DNA from: Fistulifera solaris
Taxonomy: Eukaryota > Bacillariophyta > Bacillariophyceae > Naviculales > Stauroneidaceae
Direction of reading: 5' to 3'
Assembly: GCA_030295235.1 (NCBI GenBank)
Contig: AP026137.1
Location: forward strand, 868,001 to 932,000
Length of the DNA stretch: 64,000 nt
Position numbers and translations under genes: made by a program. This document shows, piece by piece, positions 63,198 to 64,000 of the stretch. The first letter of the stretch is position 1, and every line of letters begins with the position of its first letter. The notes beneath the pieces are model-generated. The model was not told the DNA's origin. It saw only the letters and a list, made by a program, of their open reading frames with translations, and made no database searches.

Positions 63198-64000
63198 ATG
63201 ATCCGCTCTTTATTGGTTGCATGGCCAATACTCCTCCTTGCACAGGGCGAGGAATACGCGACCGACTGTTCCTTTCCGATATTCAGCACTGATTTGAAAT
63301 GCGGCGACAAGCTGGGTGATCGAAGAACATTCTACGAAGATTATATCGAAGGATGCCGTCAATACCACGGGCCACAGAAAGCAAAACGATGTGACGCAAC
63401 TGAAGCAGACCGTATTGACATGAACAATCGTCAGCCTCAATCTATGGTGGTAGGTAGCACGGGTAGTAGAAGCGTAGGCAAACAAGAGTGTCTTGCTGCA
63501 GTATTTTCTGACACATCCGTGCTGTTTCTTCCCGCAGAACTACACCAGCACGGGTTTTATGAAGATACGTGCACCGAAGGAGGTCATGGCCTTACTGACT
63601 CGACACTGGGAAACCAACAAAGTCAATATGAAGGAAGAGCAATGGCCCGTGGGAAGTATATACGTGAACTATTGGGAATCGAAAACGTACATGGTTTCCG
63701 TTGAAGATACCAAGTTACGCGGAGCAGGTGCGACGCTCAAAGAAAAAGATCTGGGATGCCGCCAAGTCGACCATCGAACAATGGACCGGAATGGAATTAA
63801 AGCCAACGAGTATGTACGGTATTCGCATGTACACCGATGGCGCTGTTCTGAGTCCCCACGCCGATCGCCTTCCTTTGGTCAGCTCTTGCATCATTAACGT
63901 CGATCAAGATGTCGACGAACCGTGGCCTCTGGAAGTGTACGATCGACAGGGAAACGCCGTGAATGTGACAATGGAACCGGGTGATATGGTGCTTTACGAG
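63198..64000 (+). CDS. Second secretory 2OG-Fe(II) dioxygenase, 5' part (cut by window edge), one frameshift
   Basis: Exon 1 63198-63449, intron 63450-63537 (88 bp, donor GTAGGT), exon 2 from 63538. Intron position and length equal those of the preceding paralogue. MIRSLLVAWPILLLAQGEEYA is a signal peptide, followed by DCSFPIFSTDLKCGDKLGDR. Exon 2 opens NYTSTGFMKIRAPKEVM. In the A5 run at 63743-63747 one A is extra; removing it restores KIWDAAKSTIEQWTGME and the iron-binding SPHADRLPL, with EPGDMVLYE at the edge. Whether an ankyrin tail follows cannot be seen. Confidence 0.8.

Noticed and set aside
1-64000. CRISPR arrays, bacterial operons or prophage
   Set aside because: Introns, eukaryotic gene families and long satellite units show a nuclear eukaryotic sequence; repeat lengths and spacing do not fit CRISPR.

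Overview
The window is nuclear DNA of a diatom, most likely a pennate diatom such as Phaeodactylum or a close relative. Three things point there. Several plastid proteins carry the two-part diatom presequence, an ER signal peptide cleaved just before an aromatic residue (F or W) and then a transit peptide: magnesium chelatase H, ArgC, a JmjC oxygenase and a lumenal TPR protein. Introns are few and mostly 64-113 bp with GT-AG ends. The gene set is eukaryotic, algal and compact: VIP1 kinase, CDPK-type kinases, COQ9, a Tlg2/syntaxin-16-like SNARE, MYND proteins and helicase-associated (HA) domain proteins. The species assignment is an inference.

Layout. 1-9 kb: the N-terminal part of a WDR75-like rRNA-processing protein, an epimerase-DUF1349 fusion, a 5'-truncated LINE with poly(A) tail and target duplication, a NYN nuclease, a DnaJ protein and a thylakoid-lumen TPR protein. 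9.6-19.4 kb: six MYND paralogues in tandem on the minus strand, in different states of repair, with a stray SRP54 C-terminal exon among them. 19.8-24.8 kb: a five-HA-domain protein, COQ9 and polyprenol reductase. 24.9-36 kb: CHLH, a DUF2254 membrane protein and VIP1, all minus. 36.2-38.1 kb: a 221-bp satellite between the divergent VIP1 and CDPK genes. 38.3-44.7 kb: two related CDPKs tail to tail and a plastid JmjC oxygenase. 46.4-54.7 kb: CSP41-like protein, an acidic Cys-rich protein, a HAD hydrolase, an unknown protein and ArgC. 56.6-64 kb: syntaxin, a Lys/Arg-rich protein, an RMD1-family mitochondrial protein and two tandem secretory 2OG-dioxygenase genes (the first with ankyrin repeats, the second cut by the window edge).

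Gene-poor spaces are filled by three families of roughly 205-231 bp tandem repeats. One family carries two adjacent hairpins whose stem shows a compensatory base-pair change. A nine-base near-palindrome, TACC(A/T)GGTA, occurs nine times, always outside my gene calls and often just upstream of a start codon.

Important caveat: about half of the recognisable genes are broken by one-base frameshifts, very often at homopolymers, and changing a single base restores both the frame and the family match. This looks like uncorrected long-read assembly error rather than mass gene death. Genes broken only this way are reported as single CDS features with the breakpoints stated.

Shared logic across the window is limited, as expected for a eukaryotic chromosome. 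Local themes are plastid function (CHLH, ArgC, CSP41, lumen TPR, JmjC), inositol-pyrophosphate and calcium signalling (VIP1, CDPK pair), and lineage-specific tandem expansion (MYND, 2OG dioxygenase, CDPK).
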